A model generated the notes under the pieces. That model searched no databases, had not been told where the DNA came from, and saw only the letters and a list, made by a program, of their open reading frames with translations. A stretch of DNA of 64,000 nucleotides from Clostridiaceae bacterium HFYG-1003 (GTDB lineage Bacteria > Bacillota > Clostridia > Clostridiales > Clostridiaceae). This document shows positions 1-7,729 of this stretch, in pieces. The stretch covers positions 2,455,558-2,519,557 of the forward strand of contig CP102060.1 of the NCBI GenBank assembly GCA_024579835.1, in the 5' to 3' direction. The position numbers and the translations under genes are program-made. How positions within the stretch are numbered: position 1 is the first letter of the stretch; each line of letters starts with the position of its first letter.

Positions 1-154
1 TATATAATAAGTCAGGAATGAGAAGTTGTCAACCACTAATTTCAGGAAATCTAAAAAAACCGCAGAAAAGCTCAGAAGCTCCTGCATCCGCAAGGACACA
101 GGAACCGTCAAATGATCCGCTTGATGGGTTCAGCGAAGATCCGATGACTGGGAA

Positions 155-1375
155 TTATGACCCTTCCAGCTCCCGGACTTCATCAAAGGTGCGGGTGCGC
201 ACGTAGAACAAGATCCCGTTGGCAACCATAGCGACCCCGGACAGCAGGAACCAGCGGTCGATTCCGATCACCTCGCTGACCGGACCGGCAATCAGCAGCC
301 CTACCGGCATGGACAGGGTCATCAGCATCATAATCAGGGAAAATACTTTCCCCATCATATCCGGAGCGATGGTTTCCTGAATATAAGCCATCAGGGGAAC
401 GTTGATGAAGGAACCGGAGAAGCCCATGACCAGGCAGCACACGACAAAGAGCCAGAATTTATCAGGATTCACCGCCCCGCTGGTCCAGGCACCCAGGCCC
501 ATTACGGTGATGGCCATCGATACCATGAGGAAGCGTTTTTTCAGTCCGCCCCACACACCGAGAAGGAGTGAGGATACCAGCAGACCACCGGCAAAAAACA
601 ATTCAACCAGGCTGTTGTGCCAGGCATTCCCCTGGAAATGTGTCCGAACCAGCAGCGGGAACAGGGATCCCAGCGGCATATAGAGAATGTTCAGCAGAAG
701 CATCGGCAGAAATACCGCCATCAGCGCTTTGTTTTCCCGGACTGCCGCAAACCCGGATTTCACATCGGCGAGCATGTCCATGTCTGGCCGGGTCCGCTGT
801 ACATCCGGAATTCGAACGAACATCAGACAGCCCACAGCGAACAGGGCACCCGCGATATCAACCAGCATAATGGCCCAGATGGGCAGGACCGCCATCAGCG
901 CGGCTCCAAGTACAGGCCCCAGCATGTTCGACAGAGAATTGATCAGATTCGCCCACCCGCCCGCTTTCGTTAACATATCAGCGGGAACCAGCGTCGGAAT
1001 TGCCGCCTGCATGGCCGGAGCATGGAATGTATTGCCGGTGCCGCGCAGGAACAGAATCAGATACATGAACCAGACAGGCGGAATTGGCCAGTACCAGAAG
1101 GCAATGCCCAAAATCACGCTGGAGAGCGCGACCATCCCATCCGCCAGCATCATGACGGTGCGGCGGTTCAAACGGTCGATCCAGACCCCGGCAAATGCCC
1201 CGAACATGAGGAACGGCAGCATGGAGACCACCGCCGCGATGGACAGCGTCAGAGCGGACTGAGTCTGAATCGTGAGCCACCAGATGATGGCAAACTGGAC
1301 AGCCGCCGATCCCAATATGGAAAACGCCTGCCCACTGTAAATGATCGCAAATTGCTTTTTCCAATTATTTAACAT
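155..1375 (-). CDS. MFS transporter, drug/macrolide efflux type
   Basis: A 406-residue polytopic membrane protein of the major facilitator superfamily, expected in the cytoplasmic membrane as a proton-driven exporter. About twelve hydrophobic segments are visible, and the loop after the second carries GVWIDRLNRR, the MFS motif A region. The overall style resembles macrolide-efflux (Mef) and enterobactin-exporter type members, but the substrate cannot be read from sequence. The open frame extends 46 codons further upstream; I chose the internal ATG at 1375 because it has AAAGGA about ten bases upstream and because MFS proteins usually begin shortly before the first membrane helix. It lies where spoIIE would be expected by comparison with B. 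subtilis, beyond the tRNA genes. Confidence 0.88.
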   Translation of the reverse strand: MLNNWKKQFAIIYSGQAFSILGSAAVQFAIIWWLTIQTQSALTLSIAAVVSMLPFLMFGAFAGVWIDRLNRRTVMMLADGMVALSSVILGIAFWYWPIPPVWFMYLILFLRGTGNTFHAPAMQAAIPTLVPADMLTKAGGWANLINSLSNMLGPVLGAALMAVLPIWAIMLVDIAGALFAVGCLMFVRIPDVQRTRPDMDMLADVKSGFAAVRENKALMAVFLPMLLLNILYMPLGSLFPLLVRTHFQGNAWHNSLVELFFAGGLLVSSLLLGVWGGLKKRFLMVSMAITVMGLGAWTSGAVNPDKFWLFVVCCLVMGFSGSFINVPLMAYIQETIAPDMMGKVFSLIMMLMTLSMPVGLLIAGPVSEVIGIDRWFLLSGVAMVANGILFYVRTRTFDEVRELEGS

Positions 1376-1579
1376 ACAAGATATCCTTTGCCGTTTGATT
1401 GGTTCTATCTTTAGTTTAACCGACTTTGCGCCATTTGACGAATCTGGATTCATACCAGCGAATAAATCCAGATAGCCGGTAGCTGCAGCTTGTTCTGTGG
1501 GTATCTGACCCAAAGATCTCCTGATTCATCGAAACCACCTCAGCAGGTACCGGTCAGACCTGATAATCGATGCTGCAAT

Positions 1580-1613
1580 AAAAAAGAGATACCAAAAATG
1601 GTATCTCTTTTTT
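1580..1613 (-). terminator. Intrinsic terminator after the tRNA genes
   Basis: A perfect 14-bp inverted repeat (AAAAAAGAGATACC and its complement) around a 6-base loop, with A and T runs on both sides. It lies just downstream of the minus-strand tRNA pair, so it probably ends that transcript. It could work in both directions. Confidence 0.8.
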
Positions 1614-1624
1614 ATCAAATGGAA

Positions 1625-1714
1625 TGGTGCTGAAGACCGGAATCGAACCGGTACGGTGTGTTAGCACCGCAGGATTTTAAGTCCTGTGCGTCTGCCAGTT
1701 TCGCCACTCCAGCA
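1625..1714 (-). tRNA. tRNA-Leu (TAA anticodon)
   Basis: Read on the minus strand this folds as a class II tRNA with a long variable arm. The acceptor arms TGCTGGA and TTCAGCA pair, the CCA end is encoded, the T arm carries GGTTCGATTCC, and the anticodon loop CTTAAAA sits between CAGGA and TCCTG, giving anticodon TAA. It lies four bases from the tRNA-Met gene, so the two are probably co-transcribed. Confidence 0.95.
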
Positions 1715-1718
1715 ATTA

Positions 1719-1795
1719 TGGTAGCGGAAATAGGACTTGAACCTACGACCCTTCGGGTATGAACCGAATGCTCTAGCCAGCTGAGCTATTCCGCC
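1719..1795 (-). tRNA. tRNA-Met (CAT anticodon)
   Basis: On the minus strand the acceptor GGCGGAA pairs with TTCCGCT (one G-U pair), with an encoded CCA. The anticodon loop TTCATAC lies between TTCGG and CCGAA, giving anticodon CAT. The acceptor pairs at its first position, unlike an initiator tRNA, so elongator Met is the best reading. A lysidine-modified Ile tRNA cannot be fully excluded. In B. subtilis a tRNA-Met also follows yabR. Confidence 0.93.
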
Positions 1796-1974
1796 ATATT
1801 CGATCTGCCTTTGATAGCGACAAGATTTATTATAAGGCAGCCCTTTCCCCTTGTCAACAAGATTTCATTGGAAAATCATCCAAATCCGATAAAGTTTTTG
1901 GGGGATCCGGATGCTGACCCTGGATGGGGATCCAGAAACGAAGCGGACGAACTCCTTCATCCGCTTGCTGGTCA

Positions 1975-2502
1975 TCAGCTCTTCTTGCGTTTGACATTTC
2001 CGCCCGGTTCCTGACGGCGCTTGAATTCCGAAAGCTTCTCCTCAGAGTCTTTCTGGAAGCGCGACATCATATCCTCAAAGGACTGGGGTCCTTTTTCCAA
2101 GGCTCTTGGACGACGGTCCCGAGCCCAGTCGTCATCACCGGACCGGTTGTAAGGCTTCTTCTCCGCAGGCGGCCGGGAATCAAAGGTTCTGGGCCGGCCC
2201 GAGGCAGCACCAAAAGACGGTCTCAGAGCGGCCGCTTCGGAGGAAGGCGTTCCTTCCTTAGGCTTTAGATCGGGATTAGCCTGCTTGATGGAAAGGCTGA
2301 TTTTGCCATTGGGTTCGATCTTCAGAACCTTGACTTTCATCTTTTCCCCTTCCTTCAGAAAATCCTTGATATCCTTGACATAGCTGTCTGCCACTTCGGA
2401 TATGTGCACGAGGCCGGTTTTGCCCTCGATGTCCACAAATGCTCCAAAGGTGGTAATGTTGATAATCGTACCTTCCAGAATGGCTCCTGCTTCGATTGCC
2501 AT
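1975..2502 (-). CDS. yabR: S1 RNA-binding domain protein, YabR type
   Basis: A 175-residue protein. Residues 1-75 form one S1 RNA-binding domain (GAILEGTIINITTFGAFVDI, then GLVHISEV and KVKVLKIEPNGKISLS), as in B. subtilis YabR and general stress protein 13, which associate with ribosomes. The rest is a charged, low-complexity Lys/Arg/Ser/Pro tail ending NVKRKKS, probably disordered and RNA-contacting. It sits directly after divIC, as in B. subtilis. Start ATG at 2502. The molecular role of this family is not well established; RNA or ribosome binding is the safe statement. Confidence 0.88.
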   Translation of the reverse strand: MAIEAGAILEGTIINITTFGAFVDIEGKTGLVHISEVADSYVKDIKDFLKEGEKMKVKVLKIEPNGKISLSIKQANPDLKPKEGTPSSEAAALRPSFGAASGRPRTFDSRPPAEKKPYNRSGDDDWARDRRPRALEKGPQSFEDMMSRFQKDSEEKLSEFKRRQEPGGNVKRKKS

Positions 2503-2537
2503 GTTTTTTAAAGATTCCTCCTTGAACCTGTCGTTTG

Positions 2538-2840
2538 CTAGGGGGCGGTGTCTGTGGCAGCCGGGGTGGTCGTTGACGGCATATTGATCACCGGGATCTC
2601 ATCCGGCTTGATCATCTGCAGCCGTTCCCTGGCCTGCTTTTCGATATATTCTGTTGAATTCAGCTGATCGACCTGCTCGAGCAGCCGCTTGTTTTCACCC
2701 TGGACCTCCTTGAGCAGATTCAGCTGCTCTTCCTGCGTGCGGTTAATCCGGTCCATTGTCACCCGTTGATTGGCAAATTGGAACAGAGCAAGGAAAGCCA
2801 GCAGAACCAGGGCAATATGTTTTAATTGCAGTTTTTTCAT
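2538..2840 (-). CDS. divIC: Septum formation initiator, DivIC/FtsB family
   Basis: A 100-residue bitopic membrane protein: short basic N-terminus, one membrane helix (about residues 7-25), then a coiled coil (about 30-65, NRTQEEQLNLLKEVQGENKR) and the family ending YIEKQARERLQMIKPDE. DivIC/FtsB works in the divisome with DivIB/FtsQ and FtsL to activate septal wall synthesis. The C-terminus has a short Thr/Pro/Ala tail. ATG at 2840 has GGGAGGAG upstream. It lies between yabO and yabR as in B. subtilis, except that yabP and yabQ, which separate yabO from divIC there, are absent. Confidence 0.9.
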   Translation of the reverse strand: MKKLQLKHIALVLLAFLALFQFANQRVTMDRINRTQEEQLNLLKEVQGENKRLLEQVDQLNSTEYIEKQARERLQMIKPDEIPVINMPSTTTPAATDTAP

Positions 2841-2951
2841 CGCTCCTCCCTTCCATTCTATTCCATTTTAATATAAACCCCTGGTATTTCAAGAAGAAAT
2901 ATATCTATACAGGAAGAATCCATCTTTTCTGCTGCAACGGTCGACCCTGGT

Positions 2952-3209
2952 TTAGTCGATCTCCGCACCTTCCAGGATTTCGTACAGGGCCGTCGCTTCC
3001 TCTTTCCGGACGGTTTCCCGGATGTCCAGAATACGGGCGCGCACCTTCTTGGAGGCGTATTCAATTTCGATGATGTCATCGGCCTTGACTTCCGCCCCGG
3101 CTTTGGACACTTTGCCATTGATCTTGACCCGACCGGTATCGCAGGCTTCCTTGGCGACCGGGCGCCGCTTGATCAGGCGGGATACTTTCAAATATTTGTC
3201 TAGTCTCAT
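2952..3209 (-). CDS. rqcP: S4-domain RNA-binding protein, YabO/RqcP
   Basis: An 85-residue protein that is almost entirely one S4 domain (MRLDKYLKVSRLIKRR, then GRVKINGKVSKAGAEVKADD). This is the RqcP/YabO family, which binds stalled 50S subunits with RqcH and helps processive alanine tailing in bacterial ribosome-associated quality control; that role is established for B. subtilis, not shown here. I chose ATG at 3209, with GAGAGG six bases upstream, over a TTG two codons earlier. Gene order next to yabN, hup and divIC supports the assignment. Confidence 0.9.
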   Translation of the reverse strand: MRLDKYLKVSRLIKRRPVAKEACDTGRVKINGKVSKAGAEVKADDIIEIEYASKKVRARILDIRETVRKEEATALYEILEGAEID

Positions 3210-3364
3210 GAGCAACCTCTCTTCTTAGCGTGCGCAGCACGGAATCTGCCGGGCCTCCCAGGGCTGCAGGCATTCCGGATACCTGTACCTGGCGGGTTTC
3301 CCAGGCTTCGACTGCTGTGGCCGGCAGTATAGTCGGATTATATCATTATTGCCGGCTGAAAAAA

Positions 3365-3397
3365 AGATAAGGCTCCAACCAGGGAGCCTCGTTATCT
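3365..3397 (-). terminator. Intrinsic terminator of hup
   Basis: Stem of AGATAA plus AGGCTCC paired with GGAGCC plus TTATCT, followed on the minus strand by a run of seven T. It begins only a few bases after the hup stop codon. Confidence 0.85.
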
Positions 3398-3402
3398 GAT
3401 GT

Positions 3403-3708
3403 CTATTTCTTTTTGGATTTCTTCTTCGGGACCGGTTTGTTGACTAAGCCCTTGAAGTCTTTGCCCGGTTTGAACACGGGAACTTTCGATGCCGGAATCT
3501 GAATGGTTTCCTTGGTTCTGGGGTTTCTTCCTTCTCTGGCAGCTCTTTCTCTGACTTCGAAAGTTCCAAAGCCAACGAGTTGAACTTTGTCACCAGCTTC
3601 AAGCGCACCCATAACGGCTTCCTTGAAAGCGTTTAATGCAACTTCAGCTTCTTTCTTGGTCATCTTGCCGGATTCTGCGATTTTGGTGATTAATTCCGCT
3701 TTGTTCAT
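3403..3708 (-). CDS. hup: HU family DNA-binding protein
   Basis: A 101-residue histone-like protein. Residues 1-90 are a full HU/IHF fold (MNKAELITKIAESGKMTKKE) with the family signature around GFGTFEVRERAAREGRNPRT and the DNA-intercalating arm ending IPASKVPVFKPGK. The C-terminus adds a lysine-rich tail (PKKKSKKK), longer than in B. subtilis HBsu. HU bends and compacts DNA as a dimer. A hup gene between yabN and yabO is common in Clostridia. It has its own terminator. Confidence 0.95.
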   Translation of the reverse strand: MNKAELITKIAESGKMTKKEAEVALNAFKEAVMGALEAGDKVQLVGFGTFEVRERAAREGRNPRTKETIQIPASKVPVFKPGKDFKGLVNKPVPKKKSKKK

Positions 3709-3871
3709 TGATTAACCCTCCTCTGAGTATTGGAAATAGCAGATTCTCCGCTATCTATACATATTCTCTATCAAAAAGGGCGTAAAATCCATGATTCGCT
3801 TCACTTTTCACAGATATTTAACAAATGAATCCCACAACCATGCCGATTTCAGCCCCTTTTTGCGACATTTT

Positions 3872-5209
3872 CTAGATTTCGTCGCTTTTCGTCAGGTGTT
3901 TGATCTCCTGCTCCACCCGATGGGTTAGCAGCTCCTCGGGCTGGAAGCCGGCTCCATCGAGGAGCAGCACCGTGTAATAAAGCAATTCCGCCAGGTCCTG
4001 CTCCTCCTCCAGATTCTCGTTCAGAATCCGCCGGATCTGTGCCAGCAGTTCGTCGCGCGACCGTCGGGGGCGACCGTAGGCTTCCGCCTTTTTGGCCACC
4101 TCAGCCGCCCGCATGGTGGCCGGAATGGATTTCGGCAGGGATTTCAGCTTGTCATCCAGACTGACTTCTCCCTTTTCCGTTTTCTTGATCTTTTCCCAGT
4201 TGCTGAGCACTTCCTGGGAGTTTTTCAGATCCAGCGTGCCAAAGACATGGGGATGGCGCGAAATCATCTTGTCGTTCACGCTGCGGATGATATCCAGGAT
4301 GGTAAAATCCCCCTGCTCCTCGGCAATGCGCCCATGGAGCACAACCTGCAGCAGGACATCCCCCAGCTCCTCTTTCATATCTTCCAGGTTGCCCTGGGTA
4401 ATGGCATCCGCCGCTTCATAGGCTTCCTCAATCAGGTAGCGCCGCAGCGATTCATGGGTCTGCTCCCGGTCCCAGGGGCACCCTCCCGGCTCGCGCAGCG
4501 CGTTGATGGTGCGGCGGAAATCCTGGAAGCCCGGCTTGACCGATTCGCGCTCGATAAAAACCGTCGTGAGATGATCCACATCCTCCTGCCGGTCCAGCGC
4601 CCACAGCGGGATGCGCCGCACCGTCTCCTCGCCCTTGATGCCCGCGTTGCGAACATAAATAATCTCCGCTTCATCATCCAGATAGTCAGACAGCGCCAGC
4701 TTGACCTCGGAGGCAATCCGCCGATTGTAGACCTGGGTCACCACGGTGTCCGTGTCTCCCGACAGTCCCTTGTCCCTGAGCTCGGTGGCATCCAGAATCA
4801 GCAGTCCCCGAATCGGATCCCGCCGCAGCACATCCAGGATGGTGTCAATAAAGCTGACTGCCGGATGAACGACATAGGGAATGCCCTCCTGTTCCAGCCT
4901 GCTGATCAGCTCGACCACCGACTGTTCGGCAATCATGGGATTTCCCGGGACGCAGTATGTAAGCTCCGTTCCTTCCCGCCTCCAGGCGGCTATGACCTCC
5001 TCCGCCAGGGAGCGGTAGACTTCCTGGAAGCTGGCGTTCTTTTCGTAGAGGTGATCCAGGCTGGCATAGCGGATGCCCCAGCTGTCCAGAGCCGCCACCG
5101 TGGGATGGATGCGGGTTCGTAGCAGAACCCTGGTCCGTTTCAGCAATTCAAAAGTTTCCATCGTAAGGGAACCGGGATCCCCCGGGCCCAGGCCCGCAAT
5201 GTGTATCAT
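3872..5209 (-). CDS. yabN: Tetrapyrrole methylase-MazG fusion protein, YabN
   Basis: A 445-residue two-domain protein. Residues 1-205 are an SAM-dependent tetrapyrrole (corrin/porphyrin) methylase-like domain with the N-terminal IAGLGPGDPGSLT loop and a second motif CVPGNPMIAE. Residues about 225-440 are a MazG nucleotide pyrophosphohydrolase domain, with metal-binding acidic motifs EEAYEAADA and EELGDVLLQ. MazG hydrolyses nucleoside triphosphates to monophosphates and is seen as a house-cleaning enzyme. The methylase partner's substrate is unknown. ATG at 5209 has AGGAGATGACTT just upstream. The fusion and its neighbours match B. subtilis yabN. Confidence 0.93.
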   Translation of the reverse strand: MIHIAGLGPGDPGSLTMETFELLKRTRVLLRTRIHPTVAALDSWGIRYASLDHLYEKNASFQEVYRSLAEEVIAAWRREGTELTYCVPGNPMIAEQSVVELISRLEQEGIPYVVHPAVSFIDTILDVLRRDPIRGLLILDATELRDKGLSGDTDTVVTQVYNRRIASEVKLALSDYLDDEAEIIYVRNAGIKGEETVRRIPLWALDRQEDVDHLTTVFIERESVKPGFQDFRRTINALREPGGCPWDREQTHESLRRYLIEEAYEAADAITQGNLEDMKEELGDVLLQVVLHGRIAEEQGDFTILDIIRSVNDKMISRHPHVFGTLDLKNSQEVLSNWEKIKKTEKGEVSLDDKLKSLPKSIPATMRAAEVAKKAEAYGRPRRSRDELLAQIRRILNENLEEEQDLAELLYYTVLLLDGAGFQPEELLTHRVEQEIKHLTKSDEI

Positions 5210-5330
5210 AAGTCATCTCCTGTGCAATACAACGTTCAGTCTTGCGATGAACCGCATCCCCTGAAGGGTCATCATCAAGCGTTTCATCCATTTTGATCAG
5301 TTTCAGTATATCAGAGCCGGCGGCAAAAAA

Positions 5331-5368
5331 GCAGGGAAGGACCTCCGCTTTTTCCCGGAGATCCCTGC
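5331..5368 (-). terminator. Intrinsic terminator of the first prsA-like gene
   Basis: Outer stem GCAGGGA/TCCCTGC and inner stem CTCCG/CGGAG, followed on the minus strand by six T. It lies ten bases after the stop codon of the foldase gene. Confidence 0.85.
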
Positions 5369-5378
5369 CATCGATTCA

Positions 5379-6602
5379 TTATTTGGTTGTCGCTGCCGGT
5401 GTCGTGGAACCCGTGGCATCCGGTGTGGTGGAGCCCGCATCCGGTTCAGCCGGTACATCCACATTCATCGGGATTTTCTCCGGGTATTTCTTTACGTCGT
5501 AAGCAGTTTCCCATTCCTTCAGAAGCTCTTCCAGCCGGGCTTGCTTCTTCTCATTGAGAATGTTCATGCGCACATTTTCCTTGACGGTGATTTCCTTGCC
5601 GTTTTCCAGGGGGAGCATATCCGTCAGAGCCAACACCTTGGGCTCAGCCACAACATTCGTGACTTTGATCAGGTGCCAGCCGAAGCTGGTTTTCACCGGT
5701 GCCGATATTTCGCCTTCCTTTAATTTTTTTGCTTCAGCCATGAAATCCGGCGAGAGCTCCTGGTTTTCATAGGGATAGTTGCCCAGCAGGCCGCCCTGGG
5801 TGGCTGTTCCATCCTTGCCATATTCCTTGGCCAGATCCTCGAATTTTGCCCCCTTGTCCAGCTTGGCCTTGGCTTCCTTGGCCTTGGCTTCTGCATCCGC
5901 TGAGTCCGGCTCGCCAAAGAAGATGTGGTAGATCGTCGCTCCGGCGCTCTGGGTATAATTCGTTGCCTTTTCCTCTTCATAGGTTTCATTGATTTCGGCG
6001 TCGGTGACCTGAATGTCCTTGGTCAGTTCCTCCGCCACTTTCTTAAAGCGCAGCGACTTGAGTACTTCCGCCTTGTAGGATTCCGCCGTGAACCCGGCAT
6101 TTTTCAGGATCTGATCAAACTGTTCCTGTCCGCCATAGCTGGCCAGGTTGTCCTTCATGATCTGCTCGTACTTGGCCAGAGCTTCCGCACTGTCGGAGGC
6201 GATCTTCATTTCATCCGCCTTCTTCAGCAGCAGCGCATTGCGCACCAGCTGATCGAGAATGGATGGCTTCTGCTGCTGCAGCGTTGCCAGAGCACCGTCC
6301 ACCATTTCGCTGGTATACTGGGCACGCAGGGAATCCAGCATTTTGTTGAACTCCTCCTCAACCTGACCGGAGGTGATGCTGATGCCCTCGCCTTCTGCCA
6401 GAATGATGGAAGGATCAATCGCCTTGGTAATGACGGCGGGCATGGTGGTTGTGGTGGAAGCCGCCTGACTCTGAGCCGCGGTCGTTTGGCCGGCGTTGCT
6501 GCCCGGGACCGATGTGTTGGACGGGGATGCCGGTGACGGGGCACAGCCTGCGAGAGCACCCAGAATCAGCGCCATGCTGACCAATTGTTTAATACGTTTC
6601 AT
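5379..6602 (-). CDS. prsA: PrsA-like lipoprotein foldase (parvulin PPIase), copy 1
   Basis: A 407-residue secreted lipoprotein. The signal peptide ends at lipobox LAGC (Cys20), followed by a Ser/Thr/Ala-rich linker. Then comes an N-terminal SurA/PrsA-type chaperone segment (about 65-220) and one parvulin peptidyl-prolyl isomerase domain (about 220-320: YHIFFGEPDS, GGLLGNYPYENQELS, FGWHLIKVTNV). It would be anchored to the outer face of the membrane and help fold exported proteins. The C-terminus is Thr/Ala/Pro-rich. A paralog at 7730-8890 shares domain order and many exact motifs. In B. subtilis a foldase gene is not at this spot; in several Clostridia one follows mfd. Confidence 0.92.
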   Translation of the reverse strand: MKRIKQLVSMALILGALAGCAPSPASPSNTSVPGSNAGQTTAAQSQAASTTTTMPAVITKAIDPSIILAEGEGISITSGQVEEEFNKMLDSLRAQYTSEMVDGALATLQQQKPSILDQLVRNALLLKKADEMKIASDSAEALAKYEQIMKDNLASYGGQEQFDQILKNAGFTAESYKAEVLKSLRFKKVAEELTKDIQVTDAEINETYEEEKATNYTQSAGATIYHIFFGEPDSADAEAKAKEAKAKLDKGAKFEDLAKEYGKDGTATQGGLLGNYPYENQELSPDFMAEAKKLKEGEISAPVKTSFGWHLIKVTNVVAEPKVLALTDMLPLENGKEITVKENVRMNILNEKKQARLEELLKEWETAYDVKKYPEKIPMNVDVPAEPDAGSTTPDATGSTTPAATTK

Positions 6603-7224
6603 TGTAATCTCCTGTCGTGGTTTCTTATCGTAGTTTCTTATCGTGGTTTTTCCTGGTAAATGCTGAACCGATACCTCCCTGTCTTAAGGGGACGTCAATC
6701 GAAAGCTTGCGTCATATCAGTTACAAAACAATATGATTATACCCCAGGAAGGGGGTCAAGGGGTTACAAAACAGAATGTATTTCAGGAAAAAACAGCCGA
6801 CCGGATTCTATCCCACTGACCAGGCGGTTTCCGGTCAGCTCCGGTTTTCGCCCCACGAAGGATCTGTTCCCCATGGACAAACCCTTGGTCCCCGCAGTGT
6901 ATTGAGTATATTCCGTCATTGATCATTTTTATGATGGTATATCTGTGCTATGTTTTCTTTAAAACCGGATCGTCATCCAGACAATACCTGCACCGGGCGG
7001 TCTTCCTCCATCGCTCCCGGCGACCGCACGAGACAGCATGAGGAATCCGGATGGTCCGGAACAGGAAGGAGTGAGTCCAATGAAGCAGTAAACCAGACGC
7101 CGAGCATCTCATTGAGGTTGCACTGGGGACAGAATTTTGAGTACGGGATGGGCAGGCAGAAAACATCAGGTTGCTGCCTGCGTTGAATCTTTTCGGCCGA
7201 AACAGGCCGGATGGGAGAAGCGCT
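6603..7224 (+). other. Intergenic stretch with 13-bp repeats and no convincing gene
   Basis: I see no credible coding sequence here. Three copies of a 13-bp unit (TCGTGGTTTCTTA and variants) lie at 6615-6653, directly upstream of the first foldase start. A TATAAT-like -10 for the minus strand is at 6736-6741, but no good -35 is spaced for it. The small frames in this stretch overlap each other and lack ribosome binding sites. Confidence 0.5.
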
Positions 7225-7452
7225 ATGATTAACAAGATATTTCATGGACTCATGTGGGGAATCGTCGGTGTCTACCTGGTCATGAAATTGTATGTGAACC
7301 CTGACGCCTTTACCAGCAGCATCTTTCATCTGATCTCATACACCGTCATCGCTTTGTATGCGATCTATACGGGTTATTCAAAAAAGGAACTGCATGTTCA
7401 GATAATCGGCTTGTTACTGCTTGTTATGGCCGCTGCTGATTTTTGGCTATAA
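7225..7452 (+). CDS. Small integral membrane protein of unknown function
   Basis: A 75-residue hydrophobic protein with about three membrane segments (WGIVGVYLVMKLYV, LISYTVIALYAIYTG, IIGLLLLVMAAADFWL). I do not recognise a family. The frame is open further upstream, but ATG at 7225 is preceded by GGGAGAAG at proper spacing, and a terminator-like hairpin follows the stop codon. It is a plus-strand gene inserted between two paralogous minus-strand foldase genes. Real-gene status rests on the ribosome binding site, hydrophobic pattern and terminator. Confidence 0.6.
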   Translation: MINKIFHGLMWGIVGVYLVMKLYVNPDAFTSSIFHLISYTVIALYAIYTGYSKKELHVQIIGLLLLVMAAADFWL

Positions 7453-7464
7453 ATTCGACGCGAC

Positions 7465-7510
7465 GGTTCCCCCCGGGATGAAGTAACGATGACTCATCCC
7501 TGGGGGAACC
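7465..7510 (+). terminator. Terminator after the small membrane protein gene
   Basis: GGTTCCCCC and GGGATGA pair with TCATCCC and GGGGGAACC around a short loop, followed by a T-rich tail (TTTGCTTT). It lies 13 bases after the stop codon. Confidence 0.65.
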
Positions 7511-7577
7511 TTTGCTTTGAACGGACCGGAGGATCCTGATCCGACCGGTCTTTTCATGGTTTTGATACGACTTAACC

Positions 7578-7605
7578 TTTCATTAACTTCCTTTCATTAA
7601 CTTCC
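7578..7605 (+). repeat. Two tandem copies of a 14-bp unit
   Basis: TTTCATTAACTTCC occurs twice head to tail with no mismatch, in the gap between two converging terminators. Confidence 0.85.
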
Positions 7606-7644
7606 TTTGATGGACCCCCTGGTTGGAGAGCCTTCTGAGGTCAA

Positions 7645-7687
7645 CAAAGGCGGCAGCTGCGAATTCTCTTCGCAGCTGCCGCCTTTG
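7645..7687 (-). terminator. Terminator of the second prsA-like gene
   Basis: A 19-bp inverted repeat (CAAAGGCGGCAGCTGCGAA and its complement) with a 5-base loop, 43 bases downstream of the foldase stop codon on the minus strand. Confidence 0.85.
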
Positions 7688-7729
7688 TGATTATCTGACT
7701 GGCAGGCCAGGATCGGCCTGCTGTTTTAA

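Noticed and set aside
1719-1795. tRNA with CAT anticodon considered as initiator tRNA
   Set aside because: The first acceptor pair forms (G-U), and initiator tRNAs have an unpaired first position and a GGG/CCC anticodon stem, which is not seen.
7061-7103. AGGAAGGAG followed by ATG AAG CAG TAA as a leader peptide
   Set aside because: A three-codon frame with a good ribosome site can arise by chance, and no attenuator hairpin is visible next to it.
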